This document shows, piece by piece, positions 1 to 8,035 of a stretch of 64,000 bases of DNA. The notes below the pieces were generated by a model, which was not told the origin of the DNA, searched no databases, and saw nothing but the letters and a program-made list of their open reading frames with translations. This DNA comes from Prevotella sp. UBA3776 (lineage in GTDB: Bacteria > Bacteroidota > Bacteroidia > Bacteroidales > Bacteroidaceae): positions 1 through 64,000 of the forward strand of contig DFFM01000026.1 in the NCBI GenBank assembly GCA_002369515.1, in the 5' to 3' direction. Numbering within the stretch: the first letter of the stretch is position 1; each line of letters starts with the position of its first letter. A program made the translations under genes and the position numbers.

Positions 1-180
1 GAGGGGCGGGGAGATTCCGCACAGGATGGCACAGAGAATCAACACAGAAATCTGCGGAATCTGTGTGACGAAGAAGAAACAACCACAGATTGCACAGAAC
101 ACACGGATGATCATTTCAACAATAGAAATCTGAGGAATCCGCGGAATCTGTGGTCATACTAAATCTGTGGTTTCCTGAGA
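1..180. repeat. CACAGATT-type Bacteroidetes intergenic repeat cluster
   Basis: This non-coding stretch is a set of degenerate copies of words such as AATCTGAGGAATCC, GCGGAATCTGTGG and CACAGATT in both orientations. The same vocabulary returns at 4803-5075, 5490-5577 and 25940-26065. I see no gene here. The function is unknown; copies appear next to gene ends throughout the window. Confidence 0.7.
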
Positions 181-216
181 ATTTTGGCGCAAAGCGCGGC
201 GTTGGTTTTTGTGTTG

Positions 217-270
217 CGGCGACCCTGTGCGTACCGCTCTGACAGAAAGTGAAAGCGCACAGGGTCGCCG
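217..270. terminator. 15-bp perfect inverted repeat downstream of the DASS gene
   Basis: Arms at 217-231 (CGGCGACCCTGTGCG) and 256-270 are perfectly complementary around a 24-nt loop, just after the stop of the minus-strand permease. No clear U-tract follows on the minus strand, so a transcript-end role is inferred from position only. Confidence 0.45.
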
Positions 271-275
271 TAGGA

Positions 276-1781
276 TCAAATGAGGTGGAACGTTCCCATG
301 GTGTAGATGAGGGCGTAGCCGAGGAGCATGCTGATGACGCCCACGATAATGCCCACGCGGGCCATGTCCTTCTGCTGCACCAGGTTGGTGGCGAAGGCCA
401 GGGCGTTGGGCGGTGTGGATATGGGCAGAATCATGGCACTCGAGGCGGCAACGGCCACGCCGATGAGCACGGTGGGTGTGCCGCCGATGGCATCGAGCTT
501 GTCGCCCATGGCTCCGCAGACGAAGGCCAGGATGGGCATGAGCAGGGCTGCGGTGGCCGAATTGCTGATGAAGTTGGAGAGCATGTAGCAGATGAGACCG
601 CCGATGACGAGGATGAGCAATGGCGAGAACGAGGCGAAGGGTATGCTCTCGACGGCGTTTTCGGCCAGGCCGGAGGCGTTGAGGCCATAGCCGAGGGCGA
701 ATCCGCCGGCCACCATCCAGATGACGCTCCAGTTGATTTGCTCCAGGTCGCGGCGGTTGATGACGCCCGTGAGCGAGAAAACGCAGAAGGGGATGAGGGC
801 CACGGTGTAGGAGTTGATGCCCGTCCAGGTGTCGAGCAACCACAGGGCCACGGTGACGAAGAAGGTGACAATGACGATGTAGGTGTGGGCGTCGCGCTTC
901 ATCTGGCCGTCAATGTGCAGCTCGATGGTTTTCTGGGTGAAGGGGAACATGTGCAGCAGCAGCCGCCAACTGATGAACAGGAGCACCATGACCAGCGGGA
1001 ACATGAAGAGCATCCACTGGCCGAAGCCCAGTCCCAGATTGAGGCCCTCGGGGTCGTTGAGGTATTTCAGGGCGATGGTGTTGGGGGGTGTGCCGATGGG
1101 CGTTCCCATGCCGCCCAGGTTGGCTGCGATGGGGATGGCCAGTGCCATGGAGATGCGTCCCTTGCCCTCGGGGGGCAGCTGGCGGAACACGGGCGTGAGG
1201 AAGGTGAGCATCATGGCTGCGGTGGCCGTGTTGCTGACGAACATCGAGAACAGACCCGTGATGAGCAGGAAGCCCAGGAGCACCATCTCGCTGCGCTTGC
1301 CGAAGGGCCGCAGCAGCACCTTGGCCAACTGGGCGTCGAGCCCGGTCTTGGTGGCGGCGATGGCCAGGACGAACCCGCCGATGAAGAGCATGATGACGGG
1401 GTCGGCGAAGGTGGCCATGACGGCCTTGTAGCTGAGCAGCTTGCCCACCTCGGACTCATTGGTCATGGGGGCGATGCCGCTGTCGCTGGCAAAGAGCAGC
1501 ATGAGCACGATGATGCCCACGGAGGTGGCCCACGAGGCCACCACCTCGAAGATCCACATCAGTGTGGCAAAGGCGAAGATGGCAATGATGCGCTGCTGGA
1601 CGACGGTGAGGTTCTGGATGCCGAACCATTCGGTGGGCATGTTCCAGAGGATGAGCGTGACGATGGCTACGATGGCCAGTTTGGCCGCGTTGGCCATTTG
1701 GCGGCTTGGATGGAAGAACCGGGCATGAGATGCCGAGTGGATGGCCTCGACAAGGTCGAAGCCGCGGTAACTGTTAAACAT
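276..1781 (-). CDS. DASS/SLC13-family sodium:anion (dicarboxylate or sulfate) symporter
   Basis: Inner-membrane permease of 501 residues, the usual size for the divalent anion:sodium symporter family, which moves dicarboxylates such as succinate and fumarate, or sulfate, with sodium. The sequence is almost entirely hydrophobic helices and shows both internal repeats: SNTATAAM at about residue 183 with GTPPN at 230-234, and SNSATAAL at about 406 with STPPN at 455-459. In the family these SN(T/S) and TPPN pairs line the sodium and substrate sites; the second SNT is SNS here. The substrate cannot be read from sequence. In a succinate-forming Bacteroidales a dicarboxylate carrier is plausible, but this is inference. 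The gene stands alone, with palindromic repeats upstream and an inverted repeat downstream. The start at 1781 gives a slightly long N-terminus; Met29 is an alternative. Confidence 0.88.
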   Translation of the reverse strand: MFNSYRGFDLVEAIHSASHARFFHPSRQMANAAKLAIVAIVTLILWNMPTEWFGIQNLTVVQQRIIAIFAFATLMWIFEVVASWATSVGIIVLMLLFASDSGIAPMTNESEVGKLLSYKAVMATFADPVIMLFIGGFVLAIAATKTGLDAQLAKVLLRPFGKRSEMVLLGFLLITGLFSMFVSNTATAAMMLTFLTPVFRQLPPEGKGRISMALAIPIAANLGGMGTPIGTPPNTIALKYLNDPEGLNLGLGFGQWMLFMFPLVMVLLFISWRLLLHMFPFTQKTIELHIDGQMKRDAHTYIVIVTFFVTVALWLLDTWTGINSYTVALIPFCVFSLTGVINRRDLEQINWSVIWMVAGGFALGYGLNASGLAENAVESIPFASFSPLLILVIGGLICYMLSNFISNSATAALLMPILAFVCGAMGDKLDAIGGTPTVLIGVAVAASSAMILPISTPPNALAFATNLVQQKDMARVGIIVGVISMLLGYALIYTMGTFHLI

Positions 1782-1847
1782 TTCTCAAGTTTTTTTATAG
1801 TTAAGACTTTCGTTGATATGTTATCGATTTTCACCTTAAAAACGCCT

Positions 1848-2081
1848 TCTATATAACTAAAAGTTATTCGTCTGCTGTGCAGTAGGAGGTGACGTGTCCC
1901 ACGTCACAATCCGTGACTTTGTGACGTGGGACACGTCACCTCCTACTTGGACACTGTTGATTTGTGACGTGGGACACGTCACCTCCTATTTGGACACTGT
2001 TGATTTGTGACGTGGGACACGTCACCTCCTATTTGGGCACTGTTGATTTGTGACGTGAGACACGTCACCTCCTACTTGGGC
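1848..2081. repeat. Cluster of GTGACGTG-GGA-CACGTCAC palindromes
   Basis: One inverted unit (1881-1907) followed by four direct units of about 42 bp, each carrying the palindrome GTGACGTG-GGA-CACGTCAC plus CTCCTA and spacer words such as TTGGACACTGTTGATTT. The outer flank from about 1848 (AGTTATTCGTCTG then CAGTAGGAGG) recurs in reverse complement at about 8083-8145, giving a near-identical inverted pair about 6.2 kb apart. Confidence 0.85.
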
Positions 2082-2465
2082 ACTGCAAAATTACTGTTTT
2101 TTTCCGCAACGGCAATGCTTCTGACGGCTCTATTTGGACTTCGGAGAGGCTGTGGGGCAACAAATGGCAGGGGCGAGGGCTTTTTTGCAAAGCAGAGTTG
2201 GCAATTGGTTGTTTCCGTTCCATTGGATGTTCGGCGCGAAGTTCGGTGCGGAGTTCGGCGGATTGCAAATCCACCGAACATCCGAAGAACAAATGTCTGT
2301 TAACTTCACAGCCTGCAAAGCTGCTAACTTTCGATAACTCCTGACAACTCCCGACATGAAAAAGTTGAGTGATGTTTTTTGCTGAAACATTTTTTATTTT
2401 TCCATTTTTTGTTTTATCTTTGCACCCACATTTACAGTGAAACCTTTAAATCAATCCAAAAGCAA
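2082..2465. other. Non-coding interval upstream of the secreted-protein gene
   Basis: No convincing gene. It holds an imperfect inverted repeat around 2226-2285 (GGATGTTCGG ... CCGAACATCC) and, near 2318-2356, short taactcc-type words like those at 47987 and 63910. The far end carries the promoter listed separately. Confidence 0.5.
2415..2422 (+). promoter_or_regulatory. Bacteroidetes -7 box TATCTTTG
   Basis: TATCTTTG fits the TAnnTTTG consensus of the Bacteroidetes primary sigma factor and lies 44 bp before the ATG at 2466. I see no TTG at the ideal 19-nt distance; the upstream sequence is a T-run. Confidence 0.6.
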
Positions 2466-3551
2466 ATGAAAAAATTTTTACTTAACCTGTTTGCGGCCAT
2501 GATGGTCGCTGTGGGCGTGAATGCCCAGACGGCTCCTCCCTCGGGCGTGGAGCAACAAGAGTACTCGTTCTTCGGCATTTTCCATGCACCCGACGAGGCG
2601 GACGAAACTGTCGAGGAACCTGTCAAGGTGGCTGTTGACGGCACCGACCTCTATGTGCAGCTGCCCAACCCCATCAACGGACTGGCTTGGATCAAAGGCA
2701 CCATCGACTACGAGGCCGGAACGGCCACCTTCGCCAAGCAGAAAATAGGAAAGTACAGCGGAATGAACTTCTATGTCACTGCACTCAATGAAAACAACGA
2801 GGTGGGCGACATCGTGTTCAGCTATTCCGAATCGATGATGTCGTGTCCTGACCAGTACATACAGCTGTCCGACGATCTGGCTGGCAAGAACGTCTATGCC
2901 TACTTCACCGGCGTAATCATCAACCGGGAGGTTGAGGACGACCCCGTGGTGGAGGCTCCCGCCGGGCTGAAGACCAGCCCCTACGTGTTCACGGGCCAGT
3001 CGCTGCAGTATGACGACGAAAACAATTTCACGGGCTACGAGGAAGTGACGCGCAACGTGCAAGTGGGCTTCTACAACAACAACAAGGAGGTTTATGTGCA
3101 GGGCTTGTGCTCGCAGTTGCCCGAGGCTTGGGTGAAGGGAACTGTGGAGGAAGGTTCGTTCGGCGACATGGACGTGACCTTCGAGGCCGGACAGTGCTAT
3201 GGCCGCTACGGGCTCTATCAGCTCTATCTGGTTGCCCGCTACGGTCAGGAGTTCTCTGACATGAAGTTCTACTACGACCCGCAGGACCGCACGTTCACCA
3301 ACGAGGGCGGGGTCTATCTGGTGCTGAACGCCGCCAAGAGCTCGCCAGCCCCCATCGAGCAGTATGCCACCGTAAAACTCACTCCTGGCACCGTGGATGG
3401 CATCACCGTCAACGACAACCAGACTCCCGCCACCATCGGCTACACCGACCTGCAGGGACGCAAGGTTAGCGCCAACACCAAAGGCGTGGTGCTGAAGACG
3501 CTGCGCATGGGCGACGGCTCGCTGAAGACCGTGAAGATGGTGCGGCGATAG
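2466..3551 (+). CDS. Secreted protein of unknown function with short C-terminal sorting-like tail
   Basis: Exported protein of 361 residues from the ATG at 2466, which begins a typical signal peptide (MKKFLLNLFAAMMVAVGVNA then Q). A longer upstream reading exists, but the 2466 start puts a signal peptide first and follows a promoter. The mature part looks like two related beta-rich halves: motifs such as LPNPINGLAWIKG and LCSQLPEAWVKG, each followed by a GTIDYEAG/GSFGDMDVTFEAG strand pattern, suggest an internal duplication of about 150 residues. The C-terminus (YTDLQGRKV ... KTVKMVRR) resembles the short conserved tails on many Prevotella secreted proteins, similar to type IX sorting domains. 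I do not recognise the family. It is a single gene ended by a strong shared hairpin at 3602-3657. Confidence 0.75.
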   Translation: MKKFLLNLFAAMMVAVGVNAQTAPPSGVEQQEYSFFGIFHAPDEADETVEEPVKVAVDGTDLYVQLPNPINGLAWIKGTIDYEAGTATFAKQKIGKYSGMNFYVTALNENNEVGDIVFSYSESMMSCPDQYIQLSDDLAGKNVYAYFTGVIINREVEDDPVVEAPAGLKTSPYVFTGQSLQYDDENNFTGYEEVTRNVQVGFYNNNKEVYVQGLCSQLPEAWVKGTVEEGSFGDMDVTFEAGQCYGRYGLYQLYLVARYGQEFSDMKFYYDPQDRTFTNEGGVYLVLNAAKSSPAPIEQYATVKLTPGTVDGITVNDNQTPATIGYTDLQGRKVSANTKGVVLKTLRMGDGSLKTVKMVRR

Positions 3552-3554
3552 AGC

Positions 3555-3590
3555 CAAGGCCCCCCTCTTATCCCCCCGAGGGGGGAAGAT
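3555..3590. repeat. GC-rich element copy, partial
   Basis: GCCCCCCTCTTATCCCCCCG then a GGGGGGAAG run, starting just after the stop codon of the secreted-protein gene. It matches the left half of the GC-rich element described at 20988. Confidence 0.7.
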
Positions 3591-3601
3591 TAAAATTAAA
3601 G

Positions 3602-3657
3602 ATGAAAAATGAAAGATGAAAGATTCTGGGGGGAATCTTTCATCTTTCATTTTTCAT
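3602..3657. terminator. 24-bp perfect hairpin between convergent genes
   Basis: Arms 3602-3625 and 3634-3657 are perfectly complementary over 24 bp with an 8-nt C/T/G loop. It sits between the end of the plus-strand secreted-protein gene and the minus-strand korB, so it probably ends transcription from both sides. The arms consist of ATGAAA and GATGAAA words. Confidence 0.75.
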
Positions 3658-3661
3658 ATCC

Positions 3662-3750
3662 TTCCCAGACCTCCTCCGACTCCCCCCCGAGGGGGGGAGA
3701 GAAAGTCTGCGCGTTGGGTCTTCCCCCCTTCGGGGGGGTAAGAGGGGGCT
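3662..3750. repeat. GC-rich element copy directly after korB
   Basis: Copy with CTCCGACTCCCCCCCGAGG, GCGCGTTGGGTCTTCC and GGGGGGTAAGAGGGGGC blocks, ending within two bases of the korB stop. It belongs to the family that also lies inside protein genes elsewhere in the window. Confidence 0.75.
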
Positions 3751-3751
3751 C

Positions 3752-4756
3752 CTACTTCACTTCCCAGATGTCGTTGGTTTCGAGCAGCTCCATGAAGTTG
3801 TGGTACTTCTTCTGGGCCTTCACCTCCTCAATCTGCTGGTTGACAGCGTCGTTGTAGGTGGGTGCCTCCACGTCGCGGATGACGCCGAGTGCGATGGGGA
3901 AGCCGTCCTCGTTGGACATCATGGCAAGCTTCAGCTGCAGGGTGTCGTCCTCGCAGTGGGCATCGTGTACCAGCACGTCGTCCAGGGTGTAGCCATCCTT
4001 GCCTATTTCCACCACCTTCAGGCCAAAGCCCTGCTGAACGAGTCCATATTCGTTGTTCTCGCCGAAGACGAGCTTTTCGCCATGGCGCACATAGATGGCA
4101 TTTTTCTTGCGTCCTTCCTTGTTATAGACGGCATCGTGGCAGTGGTCGTTGAAGATGACGCAGTTCTGCAGAATCTCGCAGACGGCTGCACCCTTGTGCT
4201 GATAGGCAGCCTTCAGCACGTTGACGGTTTCGGCGGCGTCGGTGGCCACAGTGCGGGCGAAGAACTTTCCGCGCGCTCCGAAGCACAGCTCAGCCGGGCG
4301 GAAGGGATCCTCTACGGTGCCGTAGGGACTCGACTTGCTGACGAATCCGCGCGGCGATGTGGGCGAATACTGGCCCTTGGTGAGTCCGTAGATGCGGTTG
4401 TTCAGCAGAATCATGTTAAGGTCGATGTTGCGGCGCATGGCGTGGATGAAATGGTTGCCGCCGATGGCGAGTCCGTCGCCGTCGCCGCTCACCTGCCAGA
4501 TGGTGAGGTTGGGATTGGTCACCTTTGCACCCGTAGCGATGGCGGCAGCACGGCCATGGATGGTTTGCATGGCGTATGTGTTGACGTAGTAGGGCAGACG
4601 GCTCGAACAGCCGATGCCACTGATGACGGCCATCTCGTGGGGAGCAACCCCCACCTCGGCCATTGCCTTGTGCAGCGAAGCGAGGAAGAAGTGGTCGCCA
4701 CACCCCGGACACCAACGTGGTTGTCCTTTCTTATAATCTTGTGCTGTATATTCCAT
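3752..4756 (-). CDS. korB: 2-oxoacid:ferredoxin oxidoreductase beta subunit (2-oxoglutarate type)
   Basis: Cytoplasmic beta subunit of 334 residues that binds thiamine pyrophosphate and, with KorA, turns a 2-oxoacid (most likely 2-oxoglutarate) plus CoA into acyl-CoA with ferredoxin reduction; in anaerobes it can also run in the carboxylating direction. Visible motifs are CPGCGD at residues 16-21, the TPP/magnesium motif GDGDGLAIGGNH at 91-102 and NNRIYGLTKGQYSPTSP at 119-135. Length and motifs fit the two-subunit family with no separate ferredoxin subunit. Its partner korA lies upstream on the same strand but 833 bp away, with a GxxExxY gene and a tandem array between them. A separate promoter may therefore drive korB, but I could not identify one with confidence. 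The gene ends directly at a GC-rich repeat. Confidence 0.93.
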   Translation of the reverse strand: MEYTAQDYKKGQPRWCPGCGDHFFLASLHKAMAEVGVAPHEMAVISGIGCSSRLPYYVNTYAMQTIHGRAAAIATGAKVTNPNLTIWQVSGDGDGLAIGGNHFIHAMRRNIDLNMILLNNRIYGLTKGQYSPTSPRGFVSKSSPYGTVEDPFRPAELCFGARGKFFARTVATDAAETVNVLKAAYQHKGAAVCEILQNCVIFNDHCHDAVYNKEGRKKNAIYVRHGEKLVFGENNEYGLVQQGFGLKVVEIGKDGYTLDDVLVHDAHCEDDTLQLKLAMMSNEDGFPIALGVIRDVEAPTYNDAVNQQIEEVKAQKKYHNFMELLETNDIWEVK

Positions 4757-4802
4757 ATTGTACTTGAATAAAAATTTTTTTTGTTGATGTATATGTCTTA
4801 AT

Positions 4803-5075
4803 GAACCACAGATTTCTCTGATTTCTCAGATTCTTTCATTATTTGCTATCCACTCAGGGGTTCTCTGATTTCTCAGATTCTTTCATTATTTGCTACCCAC
4901 TCAGGGATTCTCTGATTTCTCAGATTCTTTCATTATTTGCTACCCACTCAGGGGTTCCCTGATTTCTCAGATTCTTTCATTATTTGCTACCCACTCAGGG
5001 GGTTCTCTGATTTCTCAGATTCTTTCATTATTTGTTACCCACTCAGAGGATTACTCTGATTTCCCAGATTTTTTG
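4803..5075. repeat. 47-49-bp tandem repeat, six copies, inside the kor gene pair
   Basis: CTGATTTCTCAG starts at 4818, 4865, 4912, 4959 and 5007, with a variant at 5056, so periods are 47, 47, 47, 48 and 49. Each unit continues with ATTCTTTCATTATTTGCTAC then CCACTCAGGG. Units are nearly identical with no variable spacer, so this is not a CRISPR. It begins with the ACCACAGATT word of the repeat family at 1-180. Confidence 0.92.
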
Positions 5076-5096
5076 ATCACTGAACGACAGAACCTG

Positions 5097-5489
5097 TTAG
5101 TATTGCTTATAATCTCCTGTTGCAAAACGCTCGAACTTTAGTGATGTTTCTCCAAAATTAATCAGCAAAGCCACACTGAAGCCTGCCACTTTTGCGTAAT
5201 TGATGGTCTGTGAGCGATGAATGTCGTCTATTTCCTTTACAGCCTTCAATTCAACAATCACTTTGTCTTCACAAATGAAATCAGGAATAAACTCCGTTTT
5301 CAGCAGCACACCCCTATACATCACCTGTAAAGGCTGTTCGCGTTTAAAAGATATTCCCTTCACTAACAGTTCTTGTTCCAAAGCATCTTGATACACTTTT
5401 TCAGAAAAGCCACAGCCCAAATACCGATGAACCGTCATGGCTGCACCAATGATATCGTGTGTGAGCTGTTTAAACTTGAATGCTTCCAT
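5097..5489 (-). CDS. GxxExxY family protein (PD-(D/E)xK nuclease-like fold)
   Basis: Small protein of 130 residues. The family name motif is present as GFSEKVY (Gly27, Glu30, Tyr33). A nuclease-like signature follows: Asp70 in FIPDF and ELK at 80-82, which fits the PD-(D/E)xK arrangement seen in this family. Length is typical (about 120-135). The biochemical function of the family is not established as far as I know. The gene lies between korA and korB on the same strand, bounded on one side by the 47-bp tandem array and on the other by CACAGATT-type repeats (5490-5577). It therefore looks like a repeat-bounded insertion in an otherwise two-gene operon. I see no clear promoter or ribosome binding site of its own. 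Confidence 0.88.
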   Translation of the reverse strand: MEAFKFKQLTHDIIGAAMTVHRYLGCGFSEKVYQDALEQELLVKGISFKREQPLQVMYRGVLLKTEFIPDFICEDKVIVELKAVKEIDDIHRSQTINYAKVAGFSVALLINFGETSLKFERFATGDYKQY

Positions 5490-5577
5490 TCTTTTTCTGA
5501 ATCTGTGAAATCCTAAGAATCTTGAATTCTTCTGTCTCAGTGAAAATCTGCATAATCCGAGAAATCTGTGGTCTTAG
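5490..5577. repeat. CACAGATT-type repeat on the far side of the GxxExxY gene
   Basis: GAATCTGTGAAATCC, AAAATCTGCATAATCC and GAGAAATCTGTGG are in opposite orientation to the array at 4803. Together the two sets bound the GxxExxY gene as loose inverted flanks. Confidence 0.65.
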
Positions 5578-5589
5578 AAAGATCTATTC

Positions 5590-7434
5590 CTACAGTATTT
5601 CTTCGAAGGCTTTCACCAGTTCGCTGACCACGAAGGGCTGGCCTTTCACCTGGTTGAACTGATAGGGCACGAAGCCGTCCACCTTGGTGCGCAGATAGGC
5701 AGCGAGCTGTCCGAGGTTTTGTTCGGCCACCACCACCTTCTTGTATTTCAGCAGCACGTCGGCCGTGTTCTTGGGCAGCGGGTTGATGTACTTGAACTGA
5801 GCCTGAGCCACCTTGTGTCCCTTCTGGCGCAGTTCCTCCATGGCCGAAACCAGATGGCCGTAGGTGGAGCCGAAACCAACGATGAGCAGGTCGGCATCGT
5901 CAACGTCGCCCGTCACTTCGACGTCGGGCACTTCGATCTTTGCCACCTTCTCGGCGCGCAGACGGCACATGAGGTCGTGGTTCTCAGGGTCGGTGCTGAT
6001 GGCACCCGTCTTGCCGTCCTTCTCCAGACCGCCCAGGATGTGGGTGTAGCCCTCTTGGCCGGGAATGGCCCAATAGCGCACCTTGGTGTCCTCGTCGCGG
6101 AAGTAGGGGGTGTAGTTGCCCTTCATTTCGGGGGTTACATAGTGCGGACGGATGGCGGGCAGCTCGTCGATGTTGGGCAGTTTCCAGGCACCCGAGCCGT
6201 TGGCCACGAAAGCGTCGGTGAGCAGGATGACCGGTGTGAGGTGCTCCAGGGCAATCTTGGCTGCCTGATAGACTGCGTCGAAACAGTCGGTGGGGCTCAG
6301 GGCGGCAATCACCGGCATGGGGCTTTCGCCGTTGCGGCCGTAGAGAGCCTGCAGGAGGTCGGTCTGCTCGCTCTTGGTGGGCAGACCCGTTGAGGGACCA
6401 CCGCGCTGCACGTCGATGACCACGAGCGGCAGTTCGTCGATGACGGCAAGGTTGATGGCCTCGGACTTGAGGCAGATGCCCGGTCCCGACGTGCTCGTGG
6501 CAGCCAGCGCGCCGGCGAACGAAGCACCCACGGCACTGGCGCAGCCGCTGATTTCGTCCTCGCATTGCACGGTGATGACACCGCACGACTTGTGCTTGGA
6601 CAGTTCGTGCAGAATGTCGGTGGCGGGGGTGATGGGGTAGCTGCCCAGGAACAGTTTCAGGCCAGCTTTCTCGGCGGCTGCAATGAGTCCGTAGGCAGTG
6701 GCTTTGTTGCCCGTGATGTCCATGTAGCGTCCGGGCACTTTCTCGCGGCTCTCGATGCGGTACGTAGCAGGTACGCTCGAATGGGTGTTGTGGCCGTAGT
6801 CATAACCTGCCTGCACCACTTTGATGTTGTTTTCGGCGATGGCCGGTTTCTTGGCGAATTTCTCGCGCAGGAAGTTGTTCACCAGGTTCAGGTCGCGGTT
6901 GAACAGCCAGCACACCAGTCCCAGTGCAAACATGTTGCGGCACTTCAGGACGGCTTTGTTGTCCATGCCCGAGTCCTTCAGGCAATCCTTCACCATGGTG
7001 GTGAGCGGACACTGGATGACGCGGTCGGGGTCGATGTTCATCTCGCCCAAATAGTCGGGCGTCTGGAATGCGGCTTTCTTCAGGTCGTTGGGGCCGAACG
7101 AGTCGGTGTCGATGATGATGGTGGCCTGTGGCTTGGCATACTTGTACTGCGTCTTGAGGGCAGCAGCATTCATGGCCACGAGCACGTCGCAGAGGTCGCC
7201 AGGCGTATAGACTTTGCCGGCGCCGATGTGTACCTGGAAGCCGCTCACGCCGGTGAGCGAGCCTTGCGGGGCGCGGATGTCGGCCGGATAGTCGGGGAAT
7301 GTAGAGATGCCGTTACCCACAGTGGCACTCACCGTGGAGAAGATGTTGCCGGCGAGCTGCATGCCGTCGCCGGAGTCACCAGAGAAGCGGACAACGACTT
7401 GGTCCAGCTCCTTCACTTCTAATTGTTCTGCCAT
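5590..7434 (-). CDS. korA: 2-oxoacid:ferredoxin oxidoreductase alpha subunit with fused gamma domain
   Basis: Cytoplasmic subunit of 614 residues that pairs with KorB. The N-terminal gamma domain (about 10-200) has RFSGDSGDGMQLAGN at 16-30 and the FPDYPADIRAPQGSL region. The alpha (pyrimidine-binding) domain follows, with GSYPITPATDILHEL, then GPGICLKSEAINLAV, RGGPSTGLPTKSEQTDLLQA and a C-terminal transketolase-like part containing GFGSTYGH. This gamma-alpha fusion of about 610 residues is the usual form for 2-oxoglutarate:ferredoxin oxidoreductase in Bacteroidetes. It supplies the CoA and 2-oxoacid side of the active site; the iron-sulfur electron acceptor is a separate ferredoxin. It is the first gene of a two-gene operon now separated by a GxxExxY cassette. 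Substrate (2-oxoglutarate rather than pyruvate or a branched 2-oxoacid) is inferred from family similarity. Confidence 0.93.
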   Translation of the reverse strand: MAEQLEVKELDQVVVRFSGDSGDGMQLAGNIFSTVSATVGNGISTFPDYPADIRAPQGSLTGVSGFQVHIGAGKVYTPGDLCDVLVAMNAAALKTQYKYAKPQATIIIDTDSFGPNDLKKAAFQTPDYLGEMNIDPDRVIQCPLTTMVKDCLKDSGMDNKAVLKCRNMFALGLVCWLFNRDLNLVNNFLREKFAKKPAIAENNIKVVQAGYDYGHNTHSSVPATYRIESREKVPGRYMDITGNKATAYGLIAAAEKAGLKLFLGSYPITPATDILHELSKHKSCGVITVQCEDEISGCASAVGASFAGALAATSTSGPGICLKSEAINLAVIDELPLVVIDVQRGGPSTGLPTKSEQTDLLQALYGRNGESPMPVIAALSPTDCFDAVYQAAKIALEHLTPVILLTDAFVANGSGAWKLPNIDELPAIRPHYVTPEMKGNYTPYFRDEDTKVRYWAIPGQEGYTHILGGLEKDGKTGAISTDPENHDLMCRLRAEKVAKIEVPDVEVTGDVDDADLLIVGFGSTYGHLVSAMEELRQKGHKVAQAQFKYINPLPKNTADVLLKYKKVVVAEQNLGQLAAYLRTKVDGFVPYQFNQVKGQPFVVSELVKAFEEIL

Positions 7435-7756
7435 ATAAGATATGTTTGTTATATAAGAATAAGAGTTTTAAGTTTCCGTCAACCGTAAATTGTCAATGGT
7501 CAATGGCCAAATCTCAATTATCAATTGTCAGCCCCCCACAGAGAGGGGGGAACCTGTTGATTTTCAAGCTGCAAAGTACGGAAATATTATCGAAACTACA
7601 AAATGTTTTATCGAAAAAGTGCTGTTTTTCAGCCAATAGGAGACTTTGAGAACCGTCAATCTGTAAGAACTGTGCATAAAAAAACAAAAGAGCCTTTTCC
7701 ACAAAAGTGGGAAACCCTTGCAGTGGGAAAAGGAAAGAAAAACGGTTTTTCCTTCC
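7435..7756. other. Non-coding interval upstream of korA
   Basis: No gene is seen. Contents include low-complexity CAATTGTCAATGGTCAATGG words at about 7487-7530, a small G/C element remnant at 7531-7553 (CCCCCCACAGAGAGGGGGG), and an AT-rich tract leading into the promoter array. Confidence 0.5.
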
Positions 7757-8035
7757 GCTTTTCGCTGGATTTTCAGTAACTTTGCCTTTAAAACGGCGAA
7801 GTTACTCCGTCTCGGCAAAAAAAAGAAATGGATTTTTTTTGTTCTGCGCTCGACTTTCCGTAACTTTGCCATTCAAACGGCGAAGTTACTCCGTCTCGGC
7901 AAAAAAAGAAATGGATTTCTTTGTTTTGCGCTCGACTTTCCGTAACTTTGCCAAGTTAAGGCGAAGTTACTCCGTCTCGGCAAAAAAAAGAAATGGATTT
8001 CTTTGTTTTGCGCTCGACTTTCCGTAACTTTGCAG
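7757..8035 (+). promoter_or_regulatory. Tandem promoter array with repeated TTTG-N19-TAACTTTG
   Basis: An 82-84-bp unit is repeated about 3.3 times. TAACTTTG, a perfect TAnnTTTG box, occurs at 7777, 7861, 7943 and 8025. In the last three copies a TTTG lies exactly 19 nt upstream (7838-7841, 7920-7923, 8002-8005); the first copy lacks it. Each unit continues with a near-complement of the box (GGCGAAGTTAC), CCGTCTCGG and an A-run with GAAATGGATT. All boxes point towards the SDR gene at 8162, whose operon they probably drive. Confidence 0.7.

Noticed and set aside
249-1856. 535-residue plus-strand open frame
   Set aside because: Antisense to the DASS permease; composition is a mirror of membrane codons.
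2007-2390. Several small open frames
   Set aside because: They run across palindromic repeats in conflicting frames and have no ribosome site or family resemblance.
4803-5075. CRISPR array
   Set aside because: Units of 47-49 bp are identical along their whole length; there are no variable spacers and no cas genes.
7446-8027. Small open frames over the promoter array
   Set aside because: Internal repetition follows the DNA repeat; no plausible protein.
7757-8035. CRISPR or repeat-protein gene
   Set aside because: The units have no variable spacers, and the open frames across it (for example 7707-8027) consist only of the repeat and lack a start context.
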